Source: Mesotaenium endlicherianum
Taxonomy: Eukaryota; Streptophyta; Zygnematophyceae; Zygnematales; Mesotaeniaceae
Length of the DNA stretch: 64,000 nt
Reading direction: 5' to 3'
NCBI GenBank assembly: GCA_009602735.1
Contig: WELA01009316.1
Coordinates: 8,098-72,097 of the forward strand
Within the stretch, counting starts at the first letter, position 1, and each line of letters opens with the position of its first letter. The notes beneath the pieces were generated by a model that was not told the DNA's origin, ran no database searches, and was given only the letters and a program-made list of their open reading frames with translations. The position numbers were made by a program, and so were the translations under genes. Of this stretch, positions 63,250-64,000 are shown in pieces.

Positions 63250-64000
63250 NNNNNNNNNNNNNNNNNNNNNNNNNNNNNNNNNNNNNNNNNNNNNNNNNNN
63301 NNNNNNNNNNNNNNNNNNNNNNNNNNNNNNNNNNNNNNNNNNNNNNNNNNNNNNNNNNNNNNNNNNNNNNNNNNNNNNNNNNNNNNNNNNNNNNNNNNNN
63401 NNNNNNNNNNNNNNNNNNNNNNNNNNNNNNNNNNNNNNNNNNNNNNNNNNNNNNNNNNNNNNNNNNNNNNNNNNNNNNNNNNNNNNNNNNNNNNNNNNNN
63501 NNNNNNNNNNNNNNNNNNNNNNNNNNNNNNNNNNNNNNNNNNNNNNNNNNNNNNNNNNNNNNNNNNNNNNNNNNNNNNNNNNNNNNNNNNNNNNNNNNNN
63601 NNNNNNNNNNNNNNNNNNNNNNNNNNNNNNNNNNNNNNNNNNNNNNNNNNNNNNNNNNNNNNNNNNNNNNNNNNNNNNNNNNNNNNNNNNNNNNNNNNNN
63701 NNNNNNNNNNNNNNNNNNNNNNNNNNNNNNNNNNNNNNNNNNNNNNNNNNNNNNNNNNNNNNNNNNNNNNNNNNNNNNNNNNNNNNNNNNNNNNNNNNNN
63801 NNNNNNNNNNNNNNNNNNNNNNNNNNNNNNNNNNNNNNNNNNNNNNNNNNNNNNNNNNNNNNNNNNNNNNNNNNNNNNNNNNNNNNNNNNNNNNNNNNNN
63901 NNNNNNNNNNNNNNNNNNNNNNNNNNNNNNNNNNNNNNNNNNNNNNNNNNNNNNNNNNNNNNNNNNNNNNNNNNNNNNNNNNNNNNNNNNNNNNNNNNNN
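63250..64000. other. Assembly gap (N)
   Basis: Unbroken Ns to the end of the window, entered through a GGA-rich run. Confidence 1.

Overview
The window looks like nuclear DNA of a streptophyte, most likely a charophyte green alga (a Klebsormidium-type alga is my best guess). The reasons are: intron-dense genes with plant-type relatives (a two-repeat plastid acetohydroxyacid synthase regulatory subunit, an LRR receptor kinase with an RD-type kinase, plant-type ARPC4 and SDHB), an internal block of plant-type TTTAGGG telomere repeat, and a Ty3-type LTR element carrying a cytosine-5 DNA methyltransferase, a combination I recall being reported from charophytes and dinoflagellates. The species is not proven by anything here.

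Layout. 1-1036: 3' end of a sulfotransferase gene (+). 3365-10499: 13-exon alpha/beta hydrolase gene with a C-terminal UIM-like motif (+). 15124-10924: spindle checkpoint gene MAD2 (-), with a gapped CT microsatellite in one intron. 15486-36998: a 21.5-kb nested retroelement complex. 38425-41114: ARPC4 (+). 47254-42203: acetohydroxyacid synthase small subunit (-). 48711-50450: SDHB (+). 58324-52274: a very large LRR receptor kinase (-). 61251 onward: first two exons of a second secreted LRR protein (+), running into an assembly gap at 63250-64000.

The retroelement complex is the unusual part. The outer element (+ strand) has gag with two zinc knuckles, an aspartic protease, a C5 cytosine methyltransferase domain, a long unassigned stretch, RT-RNase H, integrase and a PHD finger after the integrase. 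A second Ty3 element, a chromodomain-bearing chromovirus on the - strand (22562-31222, 719-bp LTRs, perfect 5-bp target duplication), sits inside it between the methyltransferase region and RT. A solo LTR of that same chromovirus family lies in the right-hand terminal repeat. The outer element is interrupted and fossil; the inner one looks whole or nearly so in gag and pol. The outer element thus paired a DNA methylation writer with a histone-reader-type finger, and it landed about 360 bp upstream of the MAD2 start codon.

The host genes are ordinary housekeeping or receptor genes and do not form an operon or pathway. Most junctions were derived by eye from GT/AG sites, codon phase and family knowledge. 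For MAD2, ARPC4, AHASS, SDHB and the LRR kinase the exon phases close except where noted.
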